64,000 nucleotides of DNA, taken from the NCBI GenBank assembly GCA_018715345.1, contig DVLT01000046.1, forward strand, positions 62,001 through 126,000. The letters run 5' to 3'. Positions 47,188 through 56,643 of the stretch are shown here, one piece after another (the first letter of the stretch is position 1; every line of letters begins with the position of its first letter). Origin of the DNA: Candidatus Onthocola gallistercoris (lineage in GTDB: Bacteria > Bacillota > Clostridia > Lachnospirales > Lachnospiraceae). Both the position numbers and the translations under genes were made by a program. A model generated the notes under the pieces. That model worked only from the letters and a program-made list of their open reading frames with translations. It did no database searches and was not told where the DNA came from.

Positions 47188-47237
47188 AAGGGCTTGTGAA
47201 AAACGTGAACGCGTTATTTCACAAGCCCTTTTCTTTC
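47188..47237 (+). terminator. Terminator after pnp
   Basis: AAGGGCTTGTGAAA (47188-47201) pairs perfectly with TTTCACAAGCCCTT (47217-47230), with an inner AACG/CGTT stem, then TTCTTTC. The minus-strand ABM fragment ends inside its right arm. Confidence 0.92.
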
Positions 47238-47380
47238 AGACGATCTTTCCCAAATCCCTTGTTTTCGTTCCCGGATTCCCTGCGGATCTGATCGGCCGTT
47301 CCGCTGCGTTCCATCTCCTCGGCAAATTTGCGGGCATTGCCGTCTTTTCCGGTATAGTAGAGATTCATTGTAATGCGCAT
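47219..47380 (-). pseudogene. Truncated antibiotic-biosynthesis-monooxygenase-like gene (53 aa)
   Basis: This 53-residue frame has a GAGG ribosome binding site. Its first 38 residues (YYTGKDGNARKFAEEMERSG, then TADQIRRESGN) look like the N-terminus of ABM/YgiN-type putative quinol monooxygenases, small redox proteins of about 95 residues. The rest, a charged KGFGKDRLKEKGL-type tail, does not fit the family and runs into the pnp terminator. So the 3' half was probably lost by deletion. It is the last gene of the TetR/aldo-keto reductase group. A short functional peptide is less likely. Confidence 0.7.
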
Positions 47381-47446
47381 CTTATTTTCCTCTTTTCCTA
47401 TACAATATATTTATGGTTAATAGCCCTTTACCCATCTTGTTGCTGC

Positions 47447-48451
47447 TTATTTCTTCACATCCAACAGCTTGACGCCTTCTTCCGGATTGCGGTCGATCGC
47501 GCCTACGATCCTGTGGGGCACATACGGCTCTTCCAGGTAGGCAATGTCATCTTCTGTAAGTTTGACGGCAAATGCCCCTGCCGCATCGTCAAAGTGGGAA
47601 GATTTGGTGGCGCCGATGATCGGTGAAGTTACGCCCTTTGCCCACTCCCAGGCCAGAGCGATCTGCTGCATTTTGACACCGTACTTTTCCGCAAGCGCAT
47701 GGACTCTGCGGACAATCTCCATATCCTGTTCCCGGGTGCTGTCATATTTTCCCATGGCTGCCCGGTCGGTTTTGCTGCGGATGGAGTCAGAGTTCCATTC
47801 CGGACGGGTCAGATGCCCTGCTGCCAGAGGACTGTAAGGCATGAGGGAAACATTCATCTGACGGCAGATGGGGATCAGTTCCCGCTCATCCTCCCGGTAA
47901 AGAAGGTTGTAATGGTTTTCCATGGCCACAAACCGGGCCCAGCCGTTTTCTTTGGCGGCAAGCTGCATATTATAGAACTGATAGCCATACATGGCGGAAG
48001 CGCCGATGGCGCGAACCTTGCCGGCCATCACCAGATCGTTCAGCGCCTCCATCGTTTCCTCGATGGGGGTATCGTAGTCAAACCGGTGGATGATGTACAG
48101 ATCAAGATAATCCGTTCCGAGCCGCTTCAGGCTTCCGTCAATTTCCCTGTGGATGGCCTCAGAAGAAAGCCGCCCAGGATTAAAGTAGACCTTTGAGGCG
48201 ATGACTACTTTATCCCTTGAAATGTTCTTTCGGATTGCCCGGCCCAAATATTCCTCGCTGGTCCCTTCCGAATAGCCGTTGGCGGTATCGAAGAAGTTGA
48301 TGCCCAGATCCAGGGCGTGTTTGACGATCTTTTCCGTCCCGGCCTCGTCCACCGTCCAGTCGTGGAGTGTCCCGGCCTTTCCAAAGCTCATGCAGCCTAC
48401 GCAGAGCTTTGATACTTTAATATCAGTGTTTCCCAATTTTGCATATTCCAT
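47447..48451 (-). CDS. Aldo/keto reductase
   Basis: 334 residues. NAD(P)H-dependent reductase of aldehydes and ketones with a TIM barrel. Motifs: GLGTDYLDLYIIHR-like KRLGTDYLDLYIIHRFD, the catalytic DTANGYSEGTSEEYLG with its Tyr, VVIASKVYF for the catalytic Lys, and the C-terminal cofactor site SPIIGATKSSHFDDA. The start may be ATG 48451 or GTG 48457; AAGGAGG lies 5 bases before the GTG and 11 before the ATG, and the family N-terminus MEYAKLGNTDIKVS favours the ATG. It follows the TetR regulator gene after 16 bases and is probably controlled by it. The substrate is unknown; quinones or reactive aldehydes are likely. Confidence 0.93.
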   Translation of the reverse strand: MEYAKLGNTDIKVSKLCVGCMSFGKAGTLHDWTVDEAGTEKIVKHALDLGINFFDTANGYSEGTSEEYLGRAIRKNISRDKVVIASKVYFNPGRLSSEAIHREIDGSLKRLGTDYLDLYIIHRFDYDTPIEETMEALNDLVMAGKVRAIGASAMYGYQFYNMQLAAKENGWARFVAMENHYNLLYREDERELIPICRQMNVSLMPYSPLAAGHLTRPEWNSDSIRSKTDRAAMGKYDSTREQDMEIVRRVHALAEKYGVKMQQIALAWEWAKGVTSPIIGATKSSHFDDAAGAFAVKLTEDDIAYLEEPYVPHRIVGAIDRNPEEGVKLLDVKK

Positions 48452-48467
48452 ATTCACGGATACCTCC

Positions 48468-49094
48468 TTAGCTTTCCGGCAGCAATTGCCGGATACAGTG
48501 ATATGCCAATTCATAAACCGTCATCTGCGCAGAGGGGATACCTACCTGTTCCATGACGGAAAGCTGCTTTTGTGTGGGATGGGCATAGGCATAGATGCCA
48601 TAGAGGAATGGGAAAAAGGCATAGCGGAAATCCAACTTTGACCTTTCTCCCATGTCAGGTCGATAAGCCGTCAGACAGTTATCAATGGCGGTCATGGCGC
48701 GGTAGAAGGCACACTTGTATTCCATGAGCCGCTCTTCCCGGCTGTTTTCCTCAATCTCATACAGGTTCATAGTCTGGATTTTTAACATAGTTTCCTGATC
48801 ATCCAGAGTGTGGGCCAGCGCCTGGGCAAATGTATCCCGGTTCCATAGACTGTCAAAGTGGCTCAGCTTTATCAGTTTGTCTGTCCATCGGTCATATTCT
48901 CTGGTCAGAAGCGCCAAGAATATCTCTTCCTTTGTTTCAAAATAGTTGTAAATAGACGGACGGGAAAAGCTGGTTTCCGTACTGATCTCCTTGATGGTCA
49001 CTTCCCGGAATCCCTTCGTGCGATAAAGAAATTCACAGGCATCGATGATTTCCTTTTTTCTCTGAGCGATCAGCTCCAATGATTCCTTTGCCAT
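48468..49094 (-). CDS. TetR family transcriptional regulator
   Basis: 208 residues. The N-terminal helix-turn-helix (about 29-55) reads VTIKEISTETSFSRPSIYNYFETKE; the remaining helical domain binds an unknown ligand and forms dimers. ATG 49094 with GGGAG upstream is preferred to the longer frame from 49151. The genes read in the order broken flavin reductase, tetR, aldo/keto reductase and ABM fragment. The promoter upstream carries two matching 13-bp palindromes that fit a TetR operator, so it likely represses its own operon until a reactive compound is sensed. Confidence 0.92.
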   Translation of the reverse strand: MAKESLELIAQRKKEIIDACEFLYRTKGFREVTIKEISTETSFSRPSIYNYFETKEEIFLALLTREYDRWTDKLIKLSHFDSLWNRDTFAQALAHTLDDQETMLKIQTMNLYEIEENSREERLMEYKCAFYRAMTAIDNCLTAYRPDMGERSKLDFRYAFFPFLYGIYAYAHPTQKQLSVMEQVGIPSAQMTVYELAYHCIRQLLPES

Positions 49095-49123
49095 AGTGTT
49101 CTCCCTTCTGATCGGCGCAGCAG

Positions 49124-49391
49124 TTATCTGCTTTCTTTGAAAGAAAGACATTTTCCAAGGACATCGCCGGTTTCCAGATATTCATAGGTGGGGAATTCAA
49201 ACAGGACGGGTTTCAGTTTGATGTAGTCGATCTTTCCATCTTCATTCAGACAGGCTTCTTCCACCAGGGTGCTGTTGATGGAGCAGATGAAACTTTCAAA
49301 TCCTTTTGTGATGTAAACATCCACGAAGGGCTCCCACAACGATCAAAGGAGTAGGATACAGGGCTAATACAGAACCTATGTTTTTCTTCAT
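49124..49391 (-). pseudogene. Flavin reductase family gene, internal deletion
   Basis: An ATG at 49391 with GAGGTG upstream starts a normal flavin-reductase N-terminus (MKKNIGSVLALYPTPLIVVG, residues 1-20). The frame then breaks. From about 49335 a different frame gives the C-terminal third of the same family (EPFVDVYITKGFESFI, KIDYIKLKPVLFEFPTYEYL, DVLGKCLSF) to the stop at 49124. About 90-100 residues between are missing and the frame changes at the junction, near GGGAGCC (49329-49335). These FMN-binding split-barrel proteins are about 185 residues long. It would have been the first gene of the TetR-controlled operon. Confidence 0.82.
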
Positions 49392-49416
49392 AAATGATCA
49401 CCTCGTTTTTTTGTTC

Positions 49417-49466
49417 TGACATTGTGTCAACGATACTATTATACAACTGCTCTGACACAGTGTCAA
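49417..49466 (-). promoter_or_regulatory. Consensus promoter with two TetR-type operators
   Basis: On the minus strand a perfect TTGACA (49461-49466), a 17-base spacer and a perfect TATAAT (49438-49443). Two 13-bp palindromes overlap it: TGACACAGTGTCA (49453-49465) on the -35/spacer and TGACATTGTGTCA (49417-49429) at the transcription start. Their centres are 36 bases apart. This is a typical repressor layout for the linked TetR protein. Confidence 0.85.
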
Positions 49467-49610
49467 CTATTGGCTTTCGGATTTGAAACGGGAGATGATG
49501 ATAAATTTATCTGTCCGAGCGGAGTGTATTGAAATCAGAACGGTGCTTGCAGTATGAAGGGGTTTAGAATACAATAGAAACATAAGGATATATTGAGGGA
49601 GGAAATGGGA

Positions 49611-50624
49611 ATGAAAGAATATATGTGCCCCTACTGTGACCAGCGGATGAAGAAAAAGCATCGATGCAGCAACTGCCATTCTTTTGTCTGGAAGCCGGTG
49701 GTGATCGACAGTCATCCGGAAGTCTTTGTGGATACGGAGCCGGATTATATATCACAGGCTATTTCAGATGAAAAGTATCGTTATGGAAACAGCGACCGGT
49801 ATGTGAGTATGGATGCGCATCCTTATGATAATGCGCATGGAGGCGGACAGCAGGATGCCTATGCCTATGAGGATAAGTCCAAGCCGTCCACTTATAAGGT
49901 GGATATCCCTTCGGGGAATAAGCAGAAAAAGGAGAAACGTAAAAAGAGAAAAAAGGAAGGCCGTAAAGGGAATATCCTTGGACGTATCTTTGTGATCTTT
50001 ATCATCATCTTGGCCATATTTTATGTCATCGGACAGGCTGACGAGGAAGGCTGGTTTGAAGATGGGGAGGATTACAGTTATGAGGAAAATGAGACCGAAC
50101 TCACAGACGATCAGGTGATCGCGGCCGGTGAGGAATGCACGGGCGATTATCATATGGACGTGGATAAAGATGATTATATCGCATGGATAGAGGGGACTTT
50201 GGTGGGAACCTATTTTGGAGCGGATGATTATTCACAGGATTCCCGCAATCTGCTTTATGATTATGGAGACGGGGATACGACTTCCTACTATGAAGTGACC
50301 AGAATGTATACGTTTTCAGACGATGTGGGCGGTTATTATCTGGTGGATTGGGACACGGCTTCAGAACGGCTGCACCGTATTTCTTTCAGCGCCAATGATC
50401 TGACAATGATCGATGAGCTGATCCGAAATGTTTGGACATTCCTGGATCCGGAGGCGGATACAGGAAGCGCTGCCTATTCACGTATGCTGGAGGACATATT
50501 TGCTGAGGCGAAAGCAGAGGGATATTATTCCGACTATGAGGGAGAATACAGCTTTTATATCAGTTATTCCGAGTATACCGGCGGTGAGGAATATTGGTAT
50601 GTTTCCTTTGGCGGAAATGATTGA
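49611..50624 (+). CDS. Zinc-ribbon single-pass membrane protein, unknown function
   Basis: 337 residues. An N-terminal zinc ribbon has two Cys pairs (MCPYCDQRMKKKHRCSNCHS), then an acidic, Tyr/Gly/Asp-rich linker, a strongly basic stretch (about 106-120, KKEKRKKRKKEGRK), one membrane helix (about 127-146, IFVIFIIILAIFYVIG), and an acidic extracellular domain rich in Tyr and Asp. The basic stretch before the helix sets the ribbon inside the cell. I do not recognise the outer domain. ATG 49611 is 8 bases from GAGGGAGG; upstream in-frame starts fit less well. It lies alone before nifJ. Confidence 0.75.
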   Translation: MKEYMCPYCDQRMKKKHRCSNCHSFVWKPVVIDSHPEVFVDTEPDYISQAISDEKYRYGNSDRYVSMDAHPYDNAHGGGQQDAYAYEDKSKPSTYKVDIPSGNKQKKEKRKKRKKEGRKGNILGRIFVIFIIILAIFYVIGQADEEGWFEDGEDYSYEENETELTDDQVIAAGEECTGDYHMDVDKDDYIAWIEGTLVGTYFGADDYSQDSRNLLYDYGDGDTTSYYEVTRMYTFSDDVGGYYLVDWDTASERLHRISFSANDLTMIDELIRNVWTFLDPEADTGSAAYSRMLEDIFAEAKAEGYYSDYEGEYSFYISYSEYTGGEEYWYVSFGGND

Positions 50625-50676
50625 AAAGCGTTGGCGAATTGTGCCTGATTATAAACAATTTTCCATTGTTTCTTTC

Positions 50677-50705
50677 TTGACGAAGTAGAATGAAATGGAT
50701 AGAAT
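50677..50705 (+). promoter_or_regulatory. Promoter of nifJ
   Basis: TTGACG (50677-50682), a 17-base spacer, TAGAAT (50700-50705), 63 bases before the start codon. Confidence 0.7.
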
Positions 50706-50768
50706 ATATAGTAGTGAGTAATATAAGAAGATATATTTACTGCACAAATGAAAGGAGATTTTTTCAAA

Positions 50769-53700
50769 ATGGCAAAAGTTATGAAAACGATGGATGGTAA
50801 TACCGCTGCCGCTTGGACTTCCTATGCGTTCACAGAAGTTGCCGGTATTTTCCCGATCACACCATCATCCCCAATGGCTGAAGTAACAGACGAGTGGGCT
50901 GCCAACGGAAGAAAGAATATCTTTGGACAGCCGGTTAAAGTTGTTGAGATGCAGTCAGAAGGTGGAGCTGCCGGTACTGTTCACGGCTCTCTTTCCACAG
51001 GCGCTTTGACAACAACATATACCGCATCCCAGGGATTACTTCTTATGATCCCGAACATGTACAAGATTGCCGGTGAAATGCTTCCGACAGTTTTCCATGT
51101 GAGCGCCAGAGCTTTGGCTACCCATGCGCTGAACATTTTTGGTGACCACACAGACGTTATGGCATGTCGTCAGACTGGTTTTGCTATGCTCTGTTCCGGT
51201 TCTGTTCAGGAAGTTATGGATCTTGCTGCGGTTGCCCATCTTTCCGCGATCAAAGGACGTATCCCGTTCCTGCATTTCTTTGATGGTTTCCGTACATCCC
51301 ACGAGATCCAGAAAGTTGAATGTACAGATTATGATGAACTGGCTAAACTGGTTGACTATGACGCTCTTGCTGAATTCCGTAAGAATGCTCTGAATCCGGA
51401 ACATCCGGTCATCCGCGGTACAGCTCAGAACCCGGATATCTTCTTCCAGGGAACAGAGTCCAGAAACCGTTTCTACGATGCACTTCCGGATGTGGTTGAA
51501 GAGTACTGTGAGAAGATCAGCCAGATGACAGGCCGTGATTACAAACTGTTCAACTACTATGGAGATCCGCAGGCAGACCGCGTTATCGTTGCTATGGGTT
51601 CTGTATGCGATGCCATTAAAGAAACGATCGATTACATGATGGCTAAAGGCGAAAAAGTTGGTCTTGTTCAGATCCATCTGTATCGTCCTTTCAAAGTGGA
51701 AGCTTTCCTGGATGCCATCCCGGAAACCGCTACCAAGATCGCTGTATTAGACAGAGACAAAGAAAACGGCGCCATCGGCGAACCGGTTTACATGGATACA
51801 TGTACTGCTTTCTTCAAAGCAGGACGTAAAGCTACGATCGTTGGCGGACGTTACGGACTTGGTTCCAAAGACGTTACACCGGGTCAGATCATGGCTGTTT
51901 ATGAAAATCTTAAAGCAGACGCTCCGAAGAACAACTTCACGATCGGTATCAACGACGATGTGACTCATCTGTCCCTTGAGACCATGCCGGAAGTTGACGT
52001 TGCCGGAGAAGGCACAACAAGCTGTAAGTTCTGGGGCCTTGGCGCAGATGGTACAGTTGGAGCCAATAAGAACTCCATCAAGATCATCGGTGACCATACA
52101 GACCTTTATGCACAGGCATATTTCCACTATGACTCCAAGAAGTCCGGTGGTGTTACCCAGTCCCACTTACGTTTCGGTAAGAACCCGATCCGTTCCACAT
52201 ATCTGGTTAAGACAGCTGACTTTGTTGCCTGCCATAACGAAGCATACATCAAGCTGTATGATATGCTGGGCGACATCAAGGAAAATGGTATCTTCCTCCT
52301 GAACTGTGGCTGGACGGCAGAGGAACTGGAGAAAGAGCTGCCTGCAAATGTTAAGAGAGCTCTGGCTCAGAAACATGTGAAGTTCTACACCATCGACGCC
52401 ACAAAGATCGCTGGTGAGATCGGTCTGGGCAATCGTACCAATACCGTACTTCAGGCTGCATTCTTCAAACTGGCCAATATCATCCCGATCGAGGATGCTG
52501 TTAAATACATGAAAGAAGCCATTTTGAAATCCTACGGCAAGAAGGGCGAGAATATCGTCAACATGAACTATGCCGCTGTAGATGCCGGCGTTGACGGCGC
52601 AGTGGAAGTGAAAGTTCCTGCTGAATGGGCCAATGCGGTTGATGAAGAAGTTAAAGAAACAAAAGAGATTCCGGAATTCGTTAAGAATGTTGTTATGCCG
52701 ATGAACGCATGCAAGGGTGACGACCTTCCGGTTAGTATGTATCTTGGAAGAGAAGACGGACATTTTGAATCCGGTACATCCGCTTACGAAAAACGTGGTG
52801 TAGCTGCAAAAGTTCCGGTTTGGGATTCTGCAAAATGTATCCAGTGTAACCAGTGTTCTTATGTATGTCCCCATGCAACGATCCGTCCGGTTCTTCTGAC
52901 AGAAGAAGAAGTGAACAATGCACCTGAAGGATTCGGCGCTGTAGCTGGAAAAGCTCAGGCTAAGGATTACTTCTTCAAGATGCAGGTTTCCCCGCTCGAC
53001 TGTCTGGGATGCGGAAGCTGTGCAAATGTCTGCCCGGCACCTGGCAAAGCTCTGACCATGGTTCCGCTCCATACTCAGATGGACGAAGCAAAGAACTGGG
53101 ATTATGCTATGGCTCTTCCGAAGAAGGCCAACCCGATGGACAAGTTCTCTGTAAAGGGAAGCCAGTTCGAGCAGCCGCTGCTTGAGTTCTCCGGAGCTTG
53201 TGCAGGCTGTGGCGAGACACCTTATACAAAACTGATCACTCAGTTGTTTGGTGACAGAATGTACGTTGCAAATGCTACCGGATGTACATCCATCTGGGGT
53301 GCAAGTACACCGTCCATGCCTTATACAAAGAATGAAAAAGGACAGGGCCCTGCATGGTGTAACTCCCTGTTCGAAGATAACGCAGAGTTTGGTTTAGGTA
53401 TGTACTTAGGCCAGAAACAGCGCCGTGAAGCTGTTCGCGACATCGTTTCCGCAGCTGCTGAAAAAGCTCCGGCTGACCTGAAAGCTGCTATGGAAAACTG
53501 GATCGCTACCATGAATCTTGGCGAGGAATCCAAGGCGTCTGCAGCAGCACTTCTGGATGCTGCCAAAGCTTATGATGGCGACGGCGAAGTGAAGGCTGCC
53601 TGTGAGACCATCATTGCCAATGCCGATCTGCTTGTGAAGAAATCCCAGTGGATCTTCGGCGGTGACGGAGGGGCATATGATATCGGATACGGCGGATTGG

Positions 53701-54293
53701 ATCATGTTCTGGCATCCGGTGAAGATGTGAACGTATTCGTTTACGATACAGAGGTTTATTCCAATACAGGTGGACAGGCATCCAAGTCTACTCCGGTGGG
53801 TGCTGTAGCTAAATTTGCCGCTTCCGGTAAAAAACAGAAGAAGAAAGACCTTGGTATGATGGCTGTTTCTTACGGTTATGTATATGTGGCACAGGTTGCC
53901 ATGGGCGCTAACCAGGCACAGCTTGTCAAAGCCCTGAAAGAAGCTGAAAGCTATCCGGGTCCGTCTTTGATCATCGGTTATGCTCCGTGTATCAACCATG
54001 GTATCAAAGGTGGTATGGCAGGTGCTCAGACACGTATCAAAGAAGCTGTTAACTGCGGCTACTGGCATATGTGGAGATACAATCCGTTGCTGAAAGCTGA
54101 AGGAAAGAATCCGTTCATCCTTGACTCCACAAGAGAGCCGAAGGGAAGCTTCAGAGAGTTCATCCTCAACGAAGTACGTTATTCATCCTTACAGCGGACG
54201 TTCCCCGAAATCGCAGAGAGCATGTTCGAGAAGAACGAGCGGGATGCTAAGGAAAGACTTGCCGGTTATATCAAACTCGCTGACGAGAAATGA
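50769..54293 (+). CDS. nifJ: Pyruvate:ferredoxin (flavodoxin) oxidoreductase
   Basis: 1174 residues, the single-chain form. It oxidises pyruvate to acetyl-CoA and CO2 and reduces ferredoxin, the central fermentation step in Clostridia. Domains in order: N-terminal TPP-interacting domain (GNTAAAWTSYAFTEVAGIFP), the transketolase-like middle, two 4Fe-4S clusters (CIQCNQCSYVCPHA about 690, CLGCGSCANVCPAPGKAL about 745), and the C-terminal TPP-binding domain with GDGGAYDIGYGG (about 965) and a proximal-cluster CAGCGETPY. Codon choice is strongly biased, as expected for a highly expressed gene. AAAGGAG lies 11 bases before ATG 50769; a strong terminator follows. Confidence 0.97.
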   Translation: MAKVMKTMDGNTAAAWTSYAFTEVAGIFPITPSSPMAEVTDEWAANGRKNIFGQPVKVVEMQSEGGAAGTVHGSLSTGALTTTYTASQGLLLMIPNMYKIAGEMLPTVFHVSARALATHALNIFGDHTDVMACRQTGFAMLCSGSVQEVMDLAAVAHLSAIKGRIPFLHFFDGFRTSHEIQKVECTDYDELAKLVDYDALAEFRKNALNPEHPVIRGTAQNPDIFFQGTESRNRFYDALPDVVEEYCEKISQMTGRDYKLFNYYGDPQADRVIVAMGSVCDAIKETIDYMMAKGEKVGLVQIHLYRPFKVEAFLDAIPETATKIAVLDRDKENGAIGEPVYMDTCTAFFKAGRKATIVGGRYGLGSKDVTPGQIMAVYENLKADAPKNNFTIGINDDVTHLSLETMPEVDVAGEGTTSCKFWGLGADGTVGANKNSIKIIGDHTDLYAQAYFHYDSKKSGGVTQSHLRFGKNPIRSTYLVKTADFVACHNEAYIKLYDMLGDIKENGIFLLNCGWTAEELEKELPANVKRALAQKHVKFYTIDATKIAGEIGLGNRTNTVLQAAFFKLANIIPIEDAVKYMKEAILKSYGKKGENIVNMNYAAVDAGVDGAVEVKVPAEWANAVDEEVKETKEIPEFVKNVVMPMNACKGDDLPVSMYLGREDGHFESGTSAYEKRGVAAKVPVWDSAKCIQCNQCSYVCPHATIRPVLLTEEEVNNAPEGFGAVAGKAQAKDYFFKMQVSPLDCLGCGSCANVCPAPGKALTMVPLHTQMDEAKNWDYAMALPKKANPMDKFSVKGSQFEQPLLEFSGACAGCGETPYTKLITQLFGDRMYVANATGCTSIWGASTPSMPYTKNEKGQGPAWCNSLFEDNAEFGLGMYLGQKQRREAVRDIVSAAAEKAPADLKAAMENWIATMNLGEESKASAAALLDAAKAYDGDGEVKAACETIIANADLLVKKSQWIFGGDGGAYDIGYGGLDHVLASGEDVNVFVYDTEVYSNTGGQASKSTPVGAVAKFAASGKKQKKKDLGMMAVSYGYVYVAQVAMGANQAQLVKALKEAESYPGPSLIIGYAPCINHGIKGGMAGAQTRIKEAVNCGYWHMWRYNPLLKAEGKNPFILDSTREPKGSFREFILNEVRYSSLQRTFPEIAESMFEKNERDAKERLAGYIKLADEK

Positions 54294-54320
54294 TCGGCCT
54301 GTCATAAAAGACGATAAAGG

Positions 54321-54351
54321 AGGAGCTGGCGTATATACGCCGGCTCCTTTT
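54321..54351 (+). terminator. Terminator after nifJ
   Basis: A 13-bp stem (54321-54333 with 54336-54348, one wobble) and a 2-base nominal loop, followed by TTT. Confidence 0.88.
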
Positions 54352-54370
54352 CGTGTTGTGTTGCCCGGAT

Positions 54371-54814
54371 CTATTCTGTGGATTCATCTTTCATCGTTTC
54401 ACCGGTGATATGCTCGGCTGTCTCCTTTGACTGGGATTCTGTTTCGGATGGATTGTTTGTGGTATTTTGATCATTAGTCTGGTCATTACCGGTCATCATG
54501 TCGAAAAGACTGGTTTCGACCGTATCTGTACCACGGATGTAAGCGCCCACCAGTTTATCATCCCAGTATCTCAAAATAGCCGTTGTCCCATCGGCCAGAC
54601 CGTAGGTCTGAAGGCTCTCATGCTTTCCAAGGCTTTCATCTCCAGCTCCCACCAGATCTTCCACATCCTTTCTGGCCATACCGGATGTGAGCCCTTTAAA
54701 ATGTTCAGCTGTCAGGTCGTTGCGGGTCTGTGAACTGGAAGTATCCCCGGAACTACATGCGGTGAGAGCCAGGGCAAGAAGGATGGCTCCGCAGGCTGTA
54801 AAAAATTTTTTCAT
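54371..54814 (-). CDS. Small lipoprotein, unknown function
   Basis: 147 residues. The signal peptide ends in the lipobox LTAC with Cys20 as lipid-attachment site. A region of about 65 residues (HFKGLTSGMARKDVEDLVGAGDES and then TAILRYWDDKLVGAYIRG) resembles the small SmpA/BamE-like fold seen in many Firmicutes lipoproteins, but I am not certain. The C-terminal 45 residues are rich in Asn, Thr, Glu and Ser and look disordered. ATG 54814 with AGGAGGT is used. It converges on nifJ and stands alone. Confidence 0.78.
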   Translation of the reverse strand: MKKFFTACGAILLALALTACSSGDTSSSQTRNDLTAEHFKGLTSGMARKDVEDLVGAGDESLGKHESLQTYGLADGTTAILRYWDDKLVGAYIRGTDTVETSLFDMMTGNDQTNDQNTTNNPSETESQSKETAEHITGETMKDESTE

Positions 54815-54922
54815 AATGAAACCTCCTGTCATTGATCTTTGTCTTATTTTTTCCAGGAGCCTTTCAAAATATGTGTGAATTTTAACTGGGGAAAATGTAA
54901 AATAATGAAAGATGAGAAAAAG

Positions 54923-54957
54923 AACAACCGGTTTCGTTTTTTTTGAAACCGGCTGTT
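54923..54957 (-). terminator. Terminator after the DUF1846 gene
   Basis: AACAACCGGTTTC (54923-54935) pairs with GAAACCGGCTGTT (54945-54957, one mismatch). On the minus strand CTTTTTCTC follows. Confidence 0.8.
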
Positions 54958-54980
54958 TTTTATTGACATGGTGGGGGATA

Positions 54981-56486
54981 TTAATTATAGGAAAGACTGT
55001 CCGATGGATAAACCGGATCGCATGTCACATTCAGTCCCAGTTTACGAAGTGTCTGATCTTCGCTTCTGGTCAGCATGATGGTGGAGTGAGCCTGAAGACC
55101 ATTCAGATCTTTCAGGGCTTCCATGGCCATCTGAGCGGTGGGATTGGTGACCGCGCTGATGCTCAGAGCCATGATCACTTCCTCGATATTCAGCGCACTG
55201 TATTTATTGTGCAGCGTATTTTTTTTCATGGAAATGATCGGTTCCAGTATATTCGGTGAGATCAGAAGGATCTCATCGGCAATTCCGGACATGACCTTGA
55301 CAGTGTTCAGTATCGCCGCACTGCAGGAACTCATCAGTTCTGATTTTTTACCTGTGACGATCTGTCCATTTTCCAGTTCAATGGCCATGACTGAACAAAT
55401 ATCATTATTGATCAGACGGCCTTTATATTTTTCGGCCAGTTCTCTAGCTGGAAGGACAACGGAACGGTCTGTCTGCTTTAAACCTACCTCTTCCATGATC
55501 AACTGCATCCGCTGCATCACATCTTCATTGATCAGTCCTTTTTTGTAATCGCAAGCTGTTTTGAAATATCTGCGGATGATCTCCTGCTTGGATGCTTCTT
55601 TGACCACATCATCGTCAGTGATGCCGAATCCAACCCGGTTTACGCCCATATCTGTGGGGGATTTATATACGGATTCTTTGCCGGTGATCCGTTCGATGAT
55701 CCGACGGATCACTGGGAACATTTCCAGATCCCGGTTGTAGTTGACGGCAACTTCCCCATATGCATCAAAATGGAAAGAATCCAACATGTTGACGTCTTTC
55801 AGGTCAACGGTGGCGGCCTCATAGGCAATATTCAATGGGTGCTTTAAAGGGACATTCCATACAGGGAAAGTTTCAAACTTGGAATAGCCGGCGGTTTTTC
55901 CGAGACGGTTTTCGTGGTAAAGCTGGTTCAGACAGGTGGCCAGTTTACCGCTTCCCGGACCAGGGGCCGTAACAACGACGATGGGTTTGGTCGTTGTGAT
56001 ATAAGGATTGCTGCCATAGCCCTCTGCACTGACGATACTGTCCACATCCGTGGGATATCCCTTGATGGCGGAATGGGTATATACTTTGATATTGCGGCGT
56101 TCCAGCTTGTTGATGAAAACGGTTGTCGCCGGCTGGCCGCTGTAACGGGTGATGACAACACTATTTACTTCCAGACCGTAATCCCTCAGATCATCGATCA
56201 GATGCAACACTTCCATGTCATAAGTGATGCCAAAGTCGCCTCGCATTTTGTTCCGTTCGATGTCGCCTGCGTACACACAGATAAGGATTTCCGACTGGTC
56301 TTTTAGTTCCTGAAGCAGTTTGATTTTTGCATTCTCGTCGTATCCGGGAAGGACCCTTTTGGCGTGAAGGTCGGAGATAAGCTTGCCGCCAAATTCCAGG
56401 TAAAGCTTATCATAGTTATGGACGCGCTCGAGAATATACTTGGACTGTTCTTTGATGTATTTATCTGCATCAAATCCTAGTTTCAT
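54981..56486 (-). CDS. DUF1846 family protein
   Basis: 501 residues, normal for the family. It starts [21 protein letters not shown] and has the blocks [42 protein letters not shown] (a P-loop-like glycine motif), [18 protein letters not shown] and [15 protein letters not shown]. The function is unknown; structures of relatives show nucleotide-binding folds. The start ATG 56486 follows AAGGGGTG. It is transcribed alone and divergent from the M16 peptidase gene. Confidence 0.92.
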   Translation of the reverse strand: MKLGFDADKYIKEQSKYILERVHNYDKLYLEFGGKLISDLHAKRVLPGYDENAKIKLLQELKDQSEILICVYAGDIERNKMRGDFGITYDMEVLHLIDDLRDYGLEVNSVVITRYSGQPATTVFINKLERRNIKVYTHSAIKGYPTDVDSIVSAEGYGSNPYITTTKPIVVVTAPGPGSGKLATCLNQLYHENRLGKTAGYSKFETFPVWNVPLKHPLNIAYEAATVDLKDVNMLDSFHFDAYGEVAVNYNRDLEMFPVIRRIIERITGKESVYKSPTDMGVNRVGFGITDDDVVKEASKQEIIRRYFKTACDYKKGLINEDVMQRMQLIMEEVGLKQTDRSVVLPARELAEKYKGRLINNDICSVMAIELENGQIVTGKKSELMSSCSAAILNTVKVMSGIADEILLISPNILEPIISMKKNTLHNKYSALNIEEVIMALSISAVTNPTAQMAMEALKDLNGLQAHSTIMLTRSEDQTLRKLGLNVTCDPVYPSDSLSYN

Positions 56487-56643
56487 ATGATCTGCACCCC
56501 TTATATGATGATAAAAATGATTTCACAATTCATTAATTATACACGATTCCCTATGAAATGACAATTCCTTTTTCAAAACAGGTCTATGCCTTATGGGGAA
56601 TATAGTGTATAATTTGGATAAGTTTTGGAAATGGAGAATCGGC

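Noticed and set aside
50769-54293. Several long minus-strand open frames inside nifJ, ilvC, parC, parE and pnp
   Set aside because: They are mirror frames of strongly biased coding sequence, without ribosome binding sites or family motifs.
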